A stretch of DNA of 47,021 nt from Bacteroidota bacterium (GTDB taxonomy: Bacteria > Bacteroidota > Ignavibacteria > Ignavibacteriales > Ignavibacteriaceae): assembly GCA_022562275.1 (NCBI GenBank), contig JADFPP010000021.1, forward strand, positions 1 through 47,021. The letters are read 5' to 3'. The notes beneath the pieces are model-generated. The model saw nothing but the letters and a program-made list of their open reading frames with translations. It searched no databases and had not been told where the DNA came from. Shown here in pieces: positions 17,172-26,422 of this stretch. How positions within the stretch are numbered: position 1 is the stretch's first letter; every line of letters starts with the position of its first letter. Position numbers and translations under genes: made by a program.

Positions 17172-18440
17172 TCAAGTCTTCTGCTTCTTCTTTGTAGCTG
17201 CAGGAAATAAAATATTATTAAGTATTAAGCGATACCCAAGTGAATTTTTATACAATGCCAGATCAGTTGGCGGGTCGCCAACTGCGTGCTGATAATCCTC
17301 GGGATCATGACCGGCATAAAATGTAAATGTTCCTCTTCCGAAATTACCGTGGATGTATTTTACCTGATCGGTTCCCTCTCTTTCTGCAAGGATGATAACA
17401 GATTTTTTTATCCTGCTTCTTCTAAACATTGTTGTCTGCCCCATAAAACCCCGTATTACACTCACGTGATCTTGTGTAAGCATAGTGGGTACAGGATCAT
17501 ACTTAGCTGAGAATTCAAAAAGAGTGAAGTAATCATTGTTAAAATTTCCTATCTCAATCGGCTGAATATCAATATCGCTGTATTCATAAACATAAGGATT
17601 CATTTCTAATTTAAAATCCGTAAACGCAAGAGTATTATTATACTCTAACTTGTTTTGAGCATCAGGGTCTGCAGCATCACCATCATACATCTGTGCAGCA
17701 ATGTCCACATTCTGCGCTGCCAAAGAAATATCATAACTATCCGTAGCTGAACACATCGCAAAGAGAAAACCTCCCTTTCCCACGAAATTTTTAATTGTTT
17801 GCGATACTGCTTTCATCATTTCGGATACTTTTTTAAATCCGTTTTGCTTTGCATTCTGCTCATACCAAATCTGCTGATCTATATACCACTGAGCATTACT
17901 GAAACTTGCATAAAACTTACCGTACTGTCCTGTAAAATCCTCGTGATGAAGATGGAGCCAATCGTATTTTTCTAAGTCTCCTTTCAATATCTCATCGTTC
18001 CAAATTTTATCATACGGTACTTTTGCATATTCAAGTGCAAGCGTAACCGCATCGTCCCATGGCTGAAACCCCGGTGGAACATAAACAGCTATCTTAGGAG
18101 ATTTCTCCAATCTTACTACATCCATATTATTTTCATCACTTTGTACCCAGGAATAAATATCAGCTGCTTCAGAGAATGAAACTTCCTGAAAAGCAATCCC
18201 TTTCAGCCTGCACTCTGCTGTTAGCTTGCTATCGTAATCAATCAAAAATGAACCACCGCGATAGTTCAATAGCCAATCTGATTTGTATCCATTGCCAATT
18301 GCACGAAATGTTATGCCATAAGCTTTCAGATGATCGGTCTGGTTTAAATCCATGTAGATAAGAATTTTTGATTGGGAACATATTACTGACGAAAAAAAAC
18401 AAAGCAGCAAAAAAATATTTCGCAGAGATTTAAAAATCAT
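17172..18440 (-). CDS. Exported GATase1-like protein, often labelled asparagine synthetase B
   Basis: A 422-residue protein with a signal peptide (about 1-21). It has MDLNQTDHLKAYGI, then WLLNYRGGSFL, VPPGFQPWDDAVT, a segment around FVGKGGFLFAMCSATDSYD that resembles a class I amidotransferase nucleophile elbow (C in MCSA), and HGNFGRGTFTFYAGHDPED. Homologues in Bacteroidota are commonly named asparagine synthetase B, but nothing here resembles the AsnB glutaminase or synthetase domains, and export argues against that role. The ThuA/GATase1-like fold is an inference. It lies 42 bp downstream of clpX on the same strand. Function unknown. Confidence 0.8.
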   Translation of the reverse strand: MIFKSLRNIFLLLCFFSSVICSQSKILIYMDLNQTDHLKAYGITFRAIGNGYKSDWLLNYRGGSFLIDYDSKLTAECRLKGIAFQEVSFSEAADIYSWVQSDENNMDVVRLEKSPKIAVYVPPGFQPWDDAVTLALEYAKVPYDKIWNDEILKGDLEKYDWLHLHHEDFTGQYGKFYASFSNAQWYIDQQIWYEQNAKQNGFKKVSEMMKAVSQTIKNFVGKGGFLFAMCSATDSYDISLAAQNVDIAAQMYDGDAADPDAQNKLEYNNTLAFTDFKLEMNPYVYEYSDIDIQPIEIGNFNNDYFTLFEFSAKYDPVPTMLTQDHVSVIRGFMGQTTMFRRSRIKKSVIILAEREGTDQVKYIHGNFGRGTFTFYAGHDPEDYQHAVGDPPTDLALYKNSLGYRLILNNILFPAATKKKQKT

Positions 18441-18482
18441 TGTGCGGCTAATAGAAATTTATTCTGGGGTTATCTTCTTACG

Positions 18483-19733
18483 TTAAGCAGATTTTTTTCC
18501 GGCTTTTAAGAATAACGGTTCCTTACCTTTGCTAATAACATCCTTTGTTATAATACATTTCTGTACACTTTTTTTACCCGGCAGATCATACATTATATCG
18601 AGCATAAAGTGTTCTACAATAGAACGAAGTGCCCTGGCACCGGATTTTCTCTCCATTGCTTTTTGTACAATATCATCAATAGCAAAAGGATCAAACTCAA
18701 GTTCAATTCCATCCATCATAAACAGTTTTTTATATTGTTTAAGAATAGCATTTCTTGGTTCTGTAAGTATACTTTTCATTGCTTGCTCAGAAAGAGTCTG
18801 AAGAGGGGCAACAACAGGAATTCTTCCAATCAATTCGGGTATCAGCCCATATTTCAGCAAATCTTCGGGTTGTATATGCTGCAATAGGTCTTCTTCTGAT
18901 TTCTTATCTTTTAAATCAGAACGAAAACCCATTTTATTTTTATTTATTCTTGCTGCGATTATACTGTCGATCCCGTCAAATGCTCCACCAAGGATGAACA
19001 AAATATTTTTAGTGTTAAGGTTTATTAAGTTTTGTTCCGGGTGCTTTCTTCCGCCTTTAGGAGGAATTCCGGCAACTGTCCCCTCAAGAATTTTAAGCAG
19101 GGCTTGCTGCACACCTTCACCGGAAACATCTCTTGTTATAGATGTGCTTTCACTTTTTCTGGCTATCTTATCAATTTCATCGATATAAACTATTCCTTTC
19201 TGTGCCCGGTCAAGATTATAATCTGCTGCCTGAAGTAAATGAACCAAAACTGTCTCAACATCATCACCAACATAACCTGCTTCCGTAAGTGTTGTTGCAT
19301 CTGCAATTGCAAATGGAACATCTAGTATCTTTGTAAGAGTTTGTGCAAGAAGTGTTTTCCCTACACCGGTTGGACCAATTAAAAGGATATTGCTTTTTTC
19401 AATTTCCACATCATCCAATTCAAAGAATGTTGAGCGTGAATTTATTCTTTTGTAATGATTATATACCGCAACCGCAAGAACTTTTTTTGCTCTTTCCTGC
19501 CCGATTACATATTCATCAATTGCCTTTTTTAATGACTGAGGTGTATGTTTTTGTTTCTCAATTAATTTTGTGTTGTTATAGGCAGCAAGATTATTTTTTA
19601 ATATATCAACACTGCTGGCAATACAAATATCACAAATGTACACATCTGGTCCGGCTATCATACTGCCGACTTCATTGCCGTCTCTCGCGCAAAAAGAACA
19701 TTTAACTATTTTTTGATTCTGCTTTTTAGCCAT
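18483..19733 (-). CDS. clpX: ATP-dependent Clp protease ATP-binding subunit ClpX
   Basis: AAA+ unfoldase that feeds substrates to ClpP. The N-terminal zinc-binding domain has C12, C15, C34 and C37. Walker A is GPTGVGKT (residues 120-127), Walker [11 protein letters not shown], and the pore loop GYVGDD. An MGF tripeptide (KMGFRSDL) is in the position of the ClpP-docking IGF loop. The sensor/arginine region PELIGRIPV and [11 protein letters not shown] complete the fold. The length of 416 aa is normal. clpP is not adjacent. It lies 10 nt after the TPR gene, whose stop overlaps the likely ribosome-binding site (TTAGGAAAG), so the two are coupled. Confidence 0.97.
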   Translation of the reverse strand: MAKKQNQKIVKCSFCARDGNEVGSMIAGPDVYICDICIASSVDILKNNLAAYNNTKLIEKQKHTPQSLKKAIDEYVIGQERAKKVLAVAVYNHYKRINSRSTFFELDDVEIEKSNILLIGPTGVGKTLLAQTLTKILDVPFAIADATTLTEAGYVGDDVETVLVHLLQAADYNLDRAQKGIVYIDEIDKIARKSESTSITRDVSGEGVQQALLKILEGTVAGIPPKGGRKHPEQNLINLNTKNILFILGGAFDGIDSIIAARINKNKMGFRSDLKDKKSEEDLLQHIQPEDLLKYGLIPELIGRIPVVAPLQTLSEQAMKSILTEPRNAILKQYKKLFMMDGIELEFDPFAIDDIVQKAMERKSGARALRSIVEHFMLDIMYDLPGKKSVQKCIITKDVISKGKEPLFLKAGKKSA

Positions 19734-19743
19734 TATAACTTTC

Positions 19744-21588
19744 CTAACTTAGTTTATCTTTTAACTTAATTATTTCAACTCTTGCATAATCAATGTAAAT
19801 TGATGCTGGAAATTCAATAAGAAGTTTTTCGTACATTTCCACGGCTTTTGTATTATCACCAATCCCATACTGATAAATATCACCCAGCAAATATAATGCT
19901 TTATCACTATAAATGTTTTTTTCTCCTTCCTCAAAAACTTTTTCAAACAATTCAATTGAGTGTGGATAATTATCCTGTGCAAGTTCCATTTCGGCCATTC
20001 TTAAACTTGCAACCGAGTGAAGTATAAAAACCTGTGGATTATTTGCTAACAGCTTGTATTTTTTTCCTGCTTCGTTAAATTTTTTCTGGTCAGCTAAAAA
20101 TTCTGCATTCGCAAAAAGCATAAGGTTAGATGAGTCATTCTTTGAAGTGTTCAGCAGTAAAGACAATTCCAGAGCATCATTTGCATTATTATCCTTTAAA
20201 TTTATCATAACATCTGCTAATAGCTTTTTAGCTTGCGCAATCTTACCGAGATAGAGTTTAATCCTTGCCAGTTTGTACTTAGCATCATTAATTATTTGAA
20301 TGTCGACGTTGGCAAGTATGGTAATTTGTGAATAATTTTTTTCTGCTTCAGCTAAATCACCATTAAGTAAGGCAATTTCACCAAGCCTGCTATAAGCTTC
20401 TGTAATGCTTACCCCCATCCGGGTTTCCTTTATTATTTTATTAAGGTATTGCTTTGCTTCAATTTGATTATCTTGTAAATAAAATTTTATCATCCCAATT
20501 CTTAACATAGCTTCATAAGCTGCTTCCGAATTTTTATATAATCTAACCACTTCATTAAAAGCATCAATTGTTTCTTCAATATCATCCGATTCATACGGAT
20601 GTTTAATAAAATAAGGTTTCCACAGAGGAAGCTGTTTAGTAAAGTCCCCCATTAAAATTGCTTCCAATGTTTTTGCATATCCTAATTTTGCAGAAGTTAT
20701 TAATGGTGAATTTGGGAATAGCTCCATTATTGATCTATATACATTTCTTGAAAGACTGTATTGGGCTTCCTTAAACAGAAATTCTGCATAACGGTAAAGT
20801 TCATCTCCGTTTTCAGATTGCTTCTTATCAATATCAAGATATATTTCATAAGCTTTATCAAACTCTTTGTTCTCGATATACAATCTTGCTAACAAATATG
20901 AAAAACTCAGATTGTCGTCATTCAAATATTTTTCAACGACTGGGATTGAAGCCTTTAATGCATTTGGTTTATTTACATTAGCAAGGATTTTTGTTTGAAT
21001 TGTTTGAAGCTGTAAAGGATCTGCGGAAAGAATAGAGCAATATTCTGCTGTCGCTTTTTCATACTGCATTGTTATTGAGTAAAGTTGAGCCAGATCATTC
21101 GAAAAGATATTTCCATCACTGGTAATATTCTTTCCCTTTAGGTATATATCAATCGCCTTTTCAAACGCACGTCTCTGAATAGCGTAGTTAGCAATTACCC
21201 TGATAGTAATCGGATTTGGTTCATTTAATGAAAATGGTTTGTCCCATGTACTGAATGCTTTTTCTTCATTTCCCATTAGATAATAAGTAGAACCGAGTAG
21301 CCCGTGCAAATTAATATCTTTAGAGCGCCTGGTAATTTCCTTTTCAATCAGATTTACAGATGCAGCATAATTTTTCAAACCAACATAAGCACGGTTAAGT
21401 GATTCGAAATAGAAATTATTGTTCGGCTCAAGTTCGTATAATTCCTCATATATTTTAACAGCTTTCTCCAGATCACCCGAATTTTCATAGCTTTCGGCAA
21501 GAGCAAATTTGTTCAGCAAGATGCTGTTGTTCTGTGCAAACAGAATAAAAGAAGATAGAACAAATATGATGAACAATCTTAATAACAT
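19744..21588 (-). CDS. Exported TPR-repeat protein
   Basis: A 614-residue protein with an N-terminal signal (about 1-18, ending LFAQ) and tetratricopeptide repeats over nearly its whole length, e.g. [21 protein letters not shown] at the start and [11 protein letters not shown]...AVEMYEKLL at the end. TPR arrays mediate protein contacts; in this group exported ones serve envelope assembly or gliding/secretion machines, but the partner is unknown. It is the first gene of a minus-strand run leading into clpX (10-nt gap), and diverges from dxr across 168 bp. Confidence 0.85.
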   Translation of the reverse strand: MLLRLFIIFVLSSFILFAQNNSILLNKFALAESYENSGDLEKAVKIYEELYELEPNNNFYFESLNRAYVGLKNYAASVNLIEKEITRRSKDINLHGLLGSTYYLMGNEEKAFSTWDKPFSLNEPNPITIRVIANYAIQRRAFEKAIDIYLKGKNITSDGNIFSNDLAQLYSITMQYEKATAEYCSILSADPLQLQTIQTKILANVNKPNALKASIPVVEKYLNDDNLSFSYLLARLYIENKEFDKAYEIYLDIDKKQSENGDELYRYAEFLFKEAQYSLSRNVYRSIMELFPNSPLITSAKLGYAKTLEAILMGDFTKQLPLWKPYFIKHPYESDDIEETIDAFNEVVRLYKNSEAAYEAMLRIGMIKFYLQDNQIEAKQYLNKIIKETRMGVSITEAYSRLGEIALLNGDLAEAEKNYSQITILANVDIQIINDAKYKLARIKLYLGKIAQAKKLLADVMINLKDNNANDALELSLLLNTSKNDSSNLMLFANAEFLADQKKFNEAGKKYKLLANNPQVFILHSVASLRMAEMELAQDNYPHSIELFEKVFEEGEKNIYSDKALYLLGDIYQYGIGDNTKAVEMYEKLLIEFPASIYIDYARVEIIKLKDKLS

Positions 21589-21756
21589 ATTTCTAAAATA
21601 GTAATTAAAAACGACGTATCAAGGTGAATATTAAGCAATGGGTTTTACTAAAATATTTTTCACTTTGTATTTAAAGTTTAAGATTTCCTGTAATAAACTA
21701 CATTGTATTAGAAACCCTATTTTTTTACATTTAAAAGCTTTTTATAGAAAATTATT

Positions 21757-22899
21757 ATGAAAAATGTATTTGTCTTAGGTTCAACCGGTTCGATTGGTGT
21801 AAACACACTTAACGTAATCAGAAATTTCCCCGATCACTTTAAAGTTTCAGCATTAACAGTTAACACTAATACAACTCTTCTCCTTGAACAAGTAAATGAG
21901 TTTAAGCCGGGATGTGTTGTTGTTAAAAATAAAGAGGCTGCAATAAATTTGGAGAATCAGCTTCCTGCCAAATGCATATTATTAGTCGGCTCGGAGGGAT
22001 TAATAACTGCAGCATCTGAAATAGACTATGATATTTTTTTGGGTGCAATGGTTGGATATGCAGGACTTGCTCCAACAATGGAGGCGATAAAAAGAGGAAA
22101 GAGAATTGCCCTGGCAAACAAAGAAACTCTTGTAGTTGCGGGAGAGGTTGTAAAAAGTTATTGCGAAAAATACGGTGCAGAGATAATTCCTGTTGATTCA
22201 GAACACAGTGCAATTTATCAGTGCCTTGTTGGAGAAAATATAGGCGATGTAGAAAAATTAATAATAACTGCATCGGGCGGACCGTTTTTCAATAAAGATA
22301 AATCGTTCTTCGATCATGCAACTGTAGAAGAAGCACTTGATCATCCTAACTGGGAAATGGGAAATAAAATTACAATTGATTCCGCTACTATGATGAATAA
22401 AGGACTTGAAGTTATCGAGGCAAGATGGTTATTTGGTCTTCCAACAAATAAAATCGATGTTGTTATTCACCCTCAATCAATTGTACATTCAATGGTTCAG
22501 TTCAGGGATGGATCTATAAAAGCACAGATGGGTTTACCGGACATGAAATTGCCTATTCAATATGCACTTACATATCCTGAAAGATTTGAGAACAAATTTG
22601 AAAGAACTAACCTGGCAGCAATTGGAACGTTAAGTTTTTACGAACCGGATCTTGAAAAATTTGAATGCTTAAAACTTGCATTTGATGTGTTAGATACCGG
22701 GGGAACAGCACCGTGCGTACTTAATGCTGCAAATGAAATTGCAGTTGAAAAATTCTTAAATAAGGAGATAAAATTTTCAACCATTCCTGCATTGATAGAA
22801 AAAACTCTTGCAAAAATTGGAAATCATCAATCACCGGATCTTGACACGATTTTTGCTTGTGATCTGGAAACTCGTGAATTTGTTAGAAAGTTAAATTAA
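21757..22899 (+). CDS. dxr: 1-deoxy-D-xylulose 5-phosphate reductoisomerase
   Basis: Second step of the MEP pathway: NADPH- and metal-dependent conversion of DXP to MEP. The Rossmann signature is GSTGSIG (residues 8-14), followed by ANKETLVVAGE, the metal/substrate motifs PVDSEHSAIYQ and SGGPF, TIDSATMMNKGLE and HPQSIVHSMVQF. The length of 380 aa is normal. rseP follows after 16 bp, an order seen in many bacteria. With ispG in the same window it indicates that isoprenoids are made by the MEP route. Confidence 0.97.
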   Translation: MKNVFVLGSTGSIGVNTLNVIRNFPDHFKVSALTVNTNTTLLLEQVNEFKPGCVVVKNKEAAINLENQLPAKCILLVGSEGLITAASEIDYDIFLGAMVGYAGLAPTMEAIKRGKRIALANKETLVVAGEVVKSYCEKYGAEIIPVDSEHSAIYQCLVGENIGDVEKLIITASGGPFFNKDKSFFDHATVEEALDHPNWEMGNKITIDSATMMNKGLEVIEARWLFGLPTNKIDVVIHPQSIVHSMVQFRDGSIKAQMGLPDMKLPIQYALTYPERFENKFERTNLAAIGTLSFYEPDLEKFECLKLAFDVLDTGGTAPCVLNAANEIAVEKFLNKEIKFSTIPALIEKTLAKIGNHQSPDLDTIFACDLETREFVRKLN

Positions 22900-22915
22900 A
22901 AAGGGTCTTAACTTA

Positions 22916-24274
22916 ATGGATTATATAATATATTTTGCTCTTTCAATCGGTATCCTTGTATTCATTCATGAATTCGGACATTTTGCTGCGGCAAAGCTAT
23001 GTGGTATGAGGGTGGAAGTTTTTGCAATAGGTTTTGGCAGAAGATTAATTGGATGGAATAAAAAAACAGGTTTTACTTTCGGTGCGCTGCCAAAAGATTT
23101 TAAAGGTGAAGGGAACACTGATTATAGATTATCGATGCTTCCATTAGGTGGTTATGTAAAGATTTCGGGAATGGTGGATGAAAGTTTTGATACTAAATTT
23201 GCTGATAAAGAGCCACAACCCTACGAGTTCCGCTCAAAACCGATATGGCAGAAAATATTTGTAATTACCGCTGGTGTTGTTATGAATTTAATGCTTGCCT
23301 GGGCAATATTGTGGGGTGGAAATTTCTTCCAGGGTAAACCGGTAACTAACACAACAACCATTGCCTACGTCGGAGATGGAAGTCTGGCTGACTCACTAAA
23401 ATTTAAATCTCATGATAAGATTATTTCAATAAATGGTGAAAAGGTTAAATATTGGGAAGAAGTAATAGCACAATTATTCATACATTCCCTGGGTGAAGAT
23501 GTAAATGTTGTTGTACAAAGAAACGGAATGGAGAAAACCATATTTATTCCCCGTTCAAGAATTCCGGAAGATGAATCTCAATTAAATTTCCTTACACCGG
23601 AAGGGATCAGAACCGGAATAAGTGAAGTACTAAAGGATTCTCCTGCTATGGCTTCGGGAATAAAGAGTGGTGACATTTTTCTGAAAATTAATCATGTCCC
23701 CATTTTTTCTAATCAACAAGTAATTAAAAGAATTAGCAGTAATCCTCAAAAAGAAATATCTATTGTAATGCTGAGAGGGGAAGACACACTTACATTTTCA
23801 GTTACTCCGGGCAAAGACGGTATGATTGGAATAGGAATTATATCCGGCTTTGCAGGTGGATCTTCACATTATAGAACGTACGGATTTTTTGAGTCCATTT
23901 ATATGGGTTTGGCAGATATTGTTATGATTACCGATCTAACCTTTAATATGGTAGGAAAAGTCTTTAGTGGAAAAATAGAATTTGGAAAAGCTTTTGGCGG
24001 ACCTGTTAAGATAGCTCAATTTGCTGCAAAATCAGCAGACAGAGGGTTTTTAAGTTTCTTATACTTTCTTGCAATGCTTAGTTTAAGCTTAGCCATCATA
24101 AATATAATGCCTTTCCCGGTTTTAGACGGCGGGCATTTGATCATCATTTTAATTGAGGGAATTACCAAAAGAGAGATCCCAGTTAAAATAAAAATTGCTA
24201 TACAGAATACCGGGCTAATTGTTCTATTGTTACTAATGGCATTTGTGATTTATAACGATATTTTATCATTTTAA
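22916..24274 (+). CDS. rseP: Site-2 intramembrane metalloprotease RseP
   Basis: Membrane-embedded zinc protease that cleaves anti-sigma factors or signal peptides within the bilayer. The HExxH site HEFGH (H18, E19, H22) lies in the first membrane helix; the third ligand is in NIMPFPVLDGGH in the C-terminal membrane helices. Between them are PDZ-like domains (about 140-300; one with SGIKSGDIFLKINHVP). The 452-aa length fits. It is co-transcribed with dxr. The ECF sigma/anti-sigma pair at 37-38.7 kb is a possible client system, but this is only inference. Confidence 0.95.
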   Translation: MDYIIYFALSIGILVFIHEFGHFAAAKLCGMRVEVFAIGFGRRLIGWNKKTGFTFGALPKDFKGEGNTDYRLSMLPLGGYVKISGMVDESFDTKFADKEPQPYEFRSKPIWQKIFVITAGVVMNLMLAWAILWGGNFFQGKPVTNTTTIAYVGDGSLADSLKFKSHDKIISINGEKVKYWEEVIAQLFIHSLGEDVNVVVQRNGMEKTIFIPRSRIPEDESQLNFLTPEGIRTGISEVLKDSPAMASGIKSGDIFLKINHVPIFSNQQVIKRISSNPQKEISIVMLRGEDTLTFSVTPGKDGMIGIGIISGFAGGSSHYRTYGFFESIYMGLADIVMITDLTFNMVGKVFSGKIEFGKAFGGPVKIAQFAAKSADRGFLSFLYFLAMLSLSLAIINIMPFPVLDGGHLIIILIEGITKREIPVKIKIAIQNTGLIVLLLLMAFVIYNDILSF

Positions 24275-24413
24275 TTTTTAGTGAGACTTGCTTTACAGTG
24301 AATCTCACATTCTATTTCCTATCATTCAAACCGCACAACATTTTATATAACCATTAAAAGAAAAAATTGTTGTAAACTGTTTATTGTAGGTTATTTTTCA
24401 TCTTCAAAATTAT

Positions 24414-24442
24414 TAAGTCCGGTCACATGCCGGACTTATTTT
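24414..24442 (+). terminator. Terminator-like hairpin after rseP
   Basis: TAAGTCCGG (24414-24422) pairs with CCGGACTTA (24430-24438) across a 7-nt loop, followed by TTTTATCT. A weaker GTGAGA/TCTCAC stem lies nearer the rseP stop (about 24281-24308). Confidence 0.65.
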
Positions 24443-24486
24443 ATCTCTAAAATGGTTTTGTTTTAGTACAGCTACATTTATATTTA

Positions 24487-25635
24487 ATGCAAGTAATTGT
24501 GAACTTAAATTTTCAACCTGCAAGAACAAGTTTAAGGAAGTTTTCTTTGTACGAAGTAAATATCAGCCGAAAAAAGTTATACTGGCTTTGCCAAATAATT
24601 GGATGGAGTGCTTTTGTACTTGTTACTTTTCTTATAATATCTTCATTTGAAGAGTTACGGTGGGAGAGAATCATTAGCGGTATCTCATATATAATAGTTG
24701 GTATCGGCTTTACACATATTTTTAGAGGCGTAATAAAAAAGCGAAACTGGCTTGGTCTTCCGCTAAAGGAAATTATACCCAATGTAATACTTTCAATTAT
24801 TATTCTTGGTGTTGCAATTTATGGTGTAACGTATTCAGTAATTTTTTTTTCGGGCGCAATAGTGAAACAGGATTACGCCATAATAAAACCGATTATTGGT
24901 TTTATAATTACTGCCGGTATATCTTCGCTCTGGGCACTTATATATTTTTCCATTCACTACCTGGAGAGTTATAAAAAAACCGAAATAGAATCCCTTATAT
25001 GGGAAGCTGCAGTGAAAGACTATGAATTAAAAACACTTAAGACACAATTAAACCCGCACTTTATGTTTAATGCGATGAATGGTATACGTGCCTTGATAGA
25101 GGAGGACCCGGATAGAGCAAAAATTGCATTAACAAAACTCTCTAACATTCTGCGGTACTCACTTAAAATGGAAAGATCGGAGAGAGTTCCGCTTAGTGAT
25201 GAATTAGAAACTGTTAAAGATTATCTTGATCTGGAAAAAATGAGATTTGAAGAACGGCTTAAATATAATCTAAATATAGAAAGTTCTGCTGCCCGTGTTG
25301 AGATCCCACCGATGATGATCCAGACTTTGGTTGAGAATGGAATAAAACATGGTATTTCAAAGATGACACAAGGCGGTGAAATTAGCATCGATTCAAAAAT
25401 TGAAAATTCGGAACTGTTAGTTGAGATAAGAAATGACGGGCATCTTGAAGATGACGCTTTAAAGAATTCTAAGGGTTTTGGTATTGCCAATACAAAACAC
25501 CGGCTAAATTTACTCTTCGGTGAAAAGGCTTCCTTTTCTATTCTTAATGAAAATAATAACAAAGTATTAGCCAGATTAAAAATTCCAATCAATCCCGGTA
25601 TTGCCGGGCACGAACAAATAGGAGGATCAAATTAA
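24487..25635 (+). CDS. LytS/AlgZ-type sensor histidine kinase
   Basis: Membrane sensor kinase of the His_kinase (PF06580) class. Four membrane helices (about 36-55, 62-80, 97-120, 132-158) lead to the phosphoacceptor motif LNPHFMFNAMN (H191) and a GHKL ATPase domain with VENGIKHG (N box) and SKGFGIANTKHRL (G box). There is no large sensor domain, so it may sense through its membrane part. The ATG at 24487 has no ribosome-binding site, and a promoter-like TATATTTA abuts it. TTG at 24547, after AAGGAAG, would give a start closer to relatives (YEVNISRKKLYW) and is a good alternative. The stop overlaps the regulator's ATG (TAATG). Confidence 0.92.
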   Translation: MQVIVNLNFQPARTSLRKFSLYEVNISRKKLYWLCQIIGWSAFVLVTFLIISSFEELRWERIISGISYIIVGIGFTHIFRGVIKKRNWLGLPLKEIIPNVILSIIILGVAIYGVTYSVIFFSGAIVKQDYAIIKPIIGFIITAGISSLWALIYFSIHYLESYKKTEIESLIWEAAVKDYELKTLKTQLNPHFMFNAMNGIRALIEEDPDRAKIALTKLSNILRYSLKMERSERVPLSDELETVKDYLDLEKMRFEERLKYNLNIESSAARVEIPPMMIQTLVENGIKHGISKMTQGGEISIDSKIENSELLVEIRNDGHLEDDALKNSKGFGIANTKHRLNLLFGEKASFSILNENNNKVLARLKIPINPGIAGHEQIGGSN

Positions 25636-26354
25636 TGAAAGCATTAATAATTGACGACGAAAGATTAGCCAGAACAGAATTAAAAAGATTATTGGCTCCA
25701 TTTAAAGAAATAAAAGTAGTTGGCGAAGCTGTAAATGCAGATGATGCACTTGAGAAAATACAACAGCTCAAACCAGACCTGCTCTTCCTTGATATACAGA
25801 TGCCGGGTAAAACAGGTTTCGAGATGCTCGAAGAACTTGATAGCGTGCCAATAGTAATTTTCGTTACTGCTTACGATGAGTATGCGCTAAAAGCATTTGA
25901 GTACAACGCTCTCGACTATCTGCTTAAACCAATCGAGCCAAAACGACTTGAAGAAACCGTAAATAAATTGATAGAGAAGAAGCGTAAAAAAATAATTGGT
26001 GAACTGGATAAAGAAAATTTAGCCGAAACTGATCAGGTATTTGTTAAAGATGGCGAAAAATGCTGGTTTGTTAAATTGGAAACAATCCGGCTATTTGAAT
26101 CGGAAGGAAATTATGTAAGAATTTACTTTGGGGATAACAAACCGCTTATTCTTCGAACATTAAACTACCTTGACGAACGGCTGGATGATAAAACATTCTT
26201 CAGGGCAAATAGAAAACATATCATTAATCTTAAATGGATTGCCTCAATAGAGCCATGGCTTAATGGCGGGTTACTTGTAAAACTTAAAGACGGTCAAAAA
26301 GTGGAAGTATCAAGAAGACAGGCTATTAAGTTTAAAGATATGTTAAGTCTTTAG
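25635..26354 (+). CDS. LytTR-family response regulator
   Basis: Response regulator paired with the upstream kinase (1-nt overlap). The receiver domain (1-120) has the acidic pocket DDE near residues 7-9, phosphoacceptor D53 (FLDIQMPG), the FVTAYDEYA switch and LLKPI with the conserved Lys. The C-terminal LytTR DNA-binding domain (about 135-235) contains the typical SEGNYVRIYF and FRANRKHIINLKWI motifs. LytTR regulators bind pairs of short direct repeats upstream of targets; no such target is obvious in the window. Confidence 0.95.
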   Translation: MKALIIDDERLARTELKRLLAPFKEIKVVGEAVNADDALEKIQQLKPDLLFLDIQMPGKTGFEMLEELDSVPIVIFVTAYDEYALKAFEYNALDYLLKPIEPKRLEETVNKLIEKKRKKIIGELDKENLAETDQVFVKDGEKCWFVKLETIRLFESEGNYVRIYFGDNKPLILRTLNYLDERLDDKTFFRANRKHIINLKWIASIEPWLNGGLLVKLKDGQKVEVSRRQAIKFKDMLSL

Positions 26355-26382
26355 ATTATTAATTCCAGCATATAACTATTCT

Positions 26383-26421
26383 CCCCTTCATAAGGGAAGA
26401 TGTCACGAAGTGACAAAGGGG
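26383..26421. repeat. Hairpin-forming repeat between convergent genes
   Basis: CCCCTT (26383-26388) pairs with AAGGGG (26416-26421), enclosing the palindrome GTCAC-GAA-GTGAC (26402-26414). It fills the 68-bp gap between the convergent regulator and TonB-plug genes, and could end both transcripts. Confidence 0.45.
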
Positions 26422-26422
26422 T

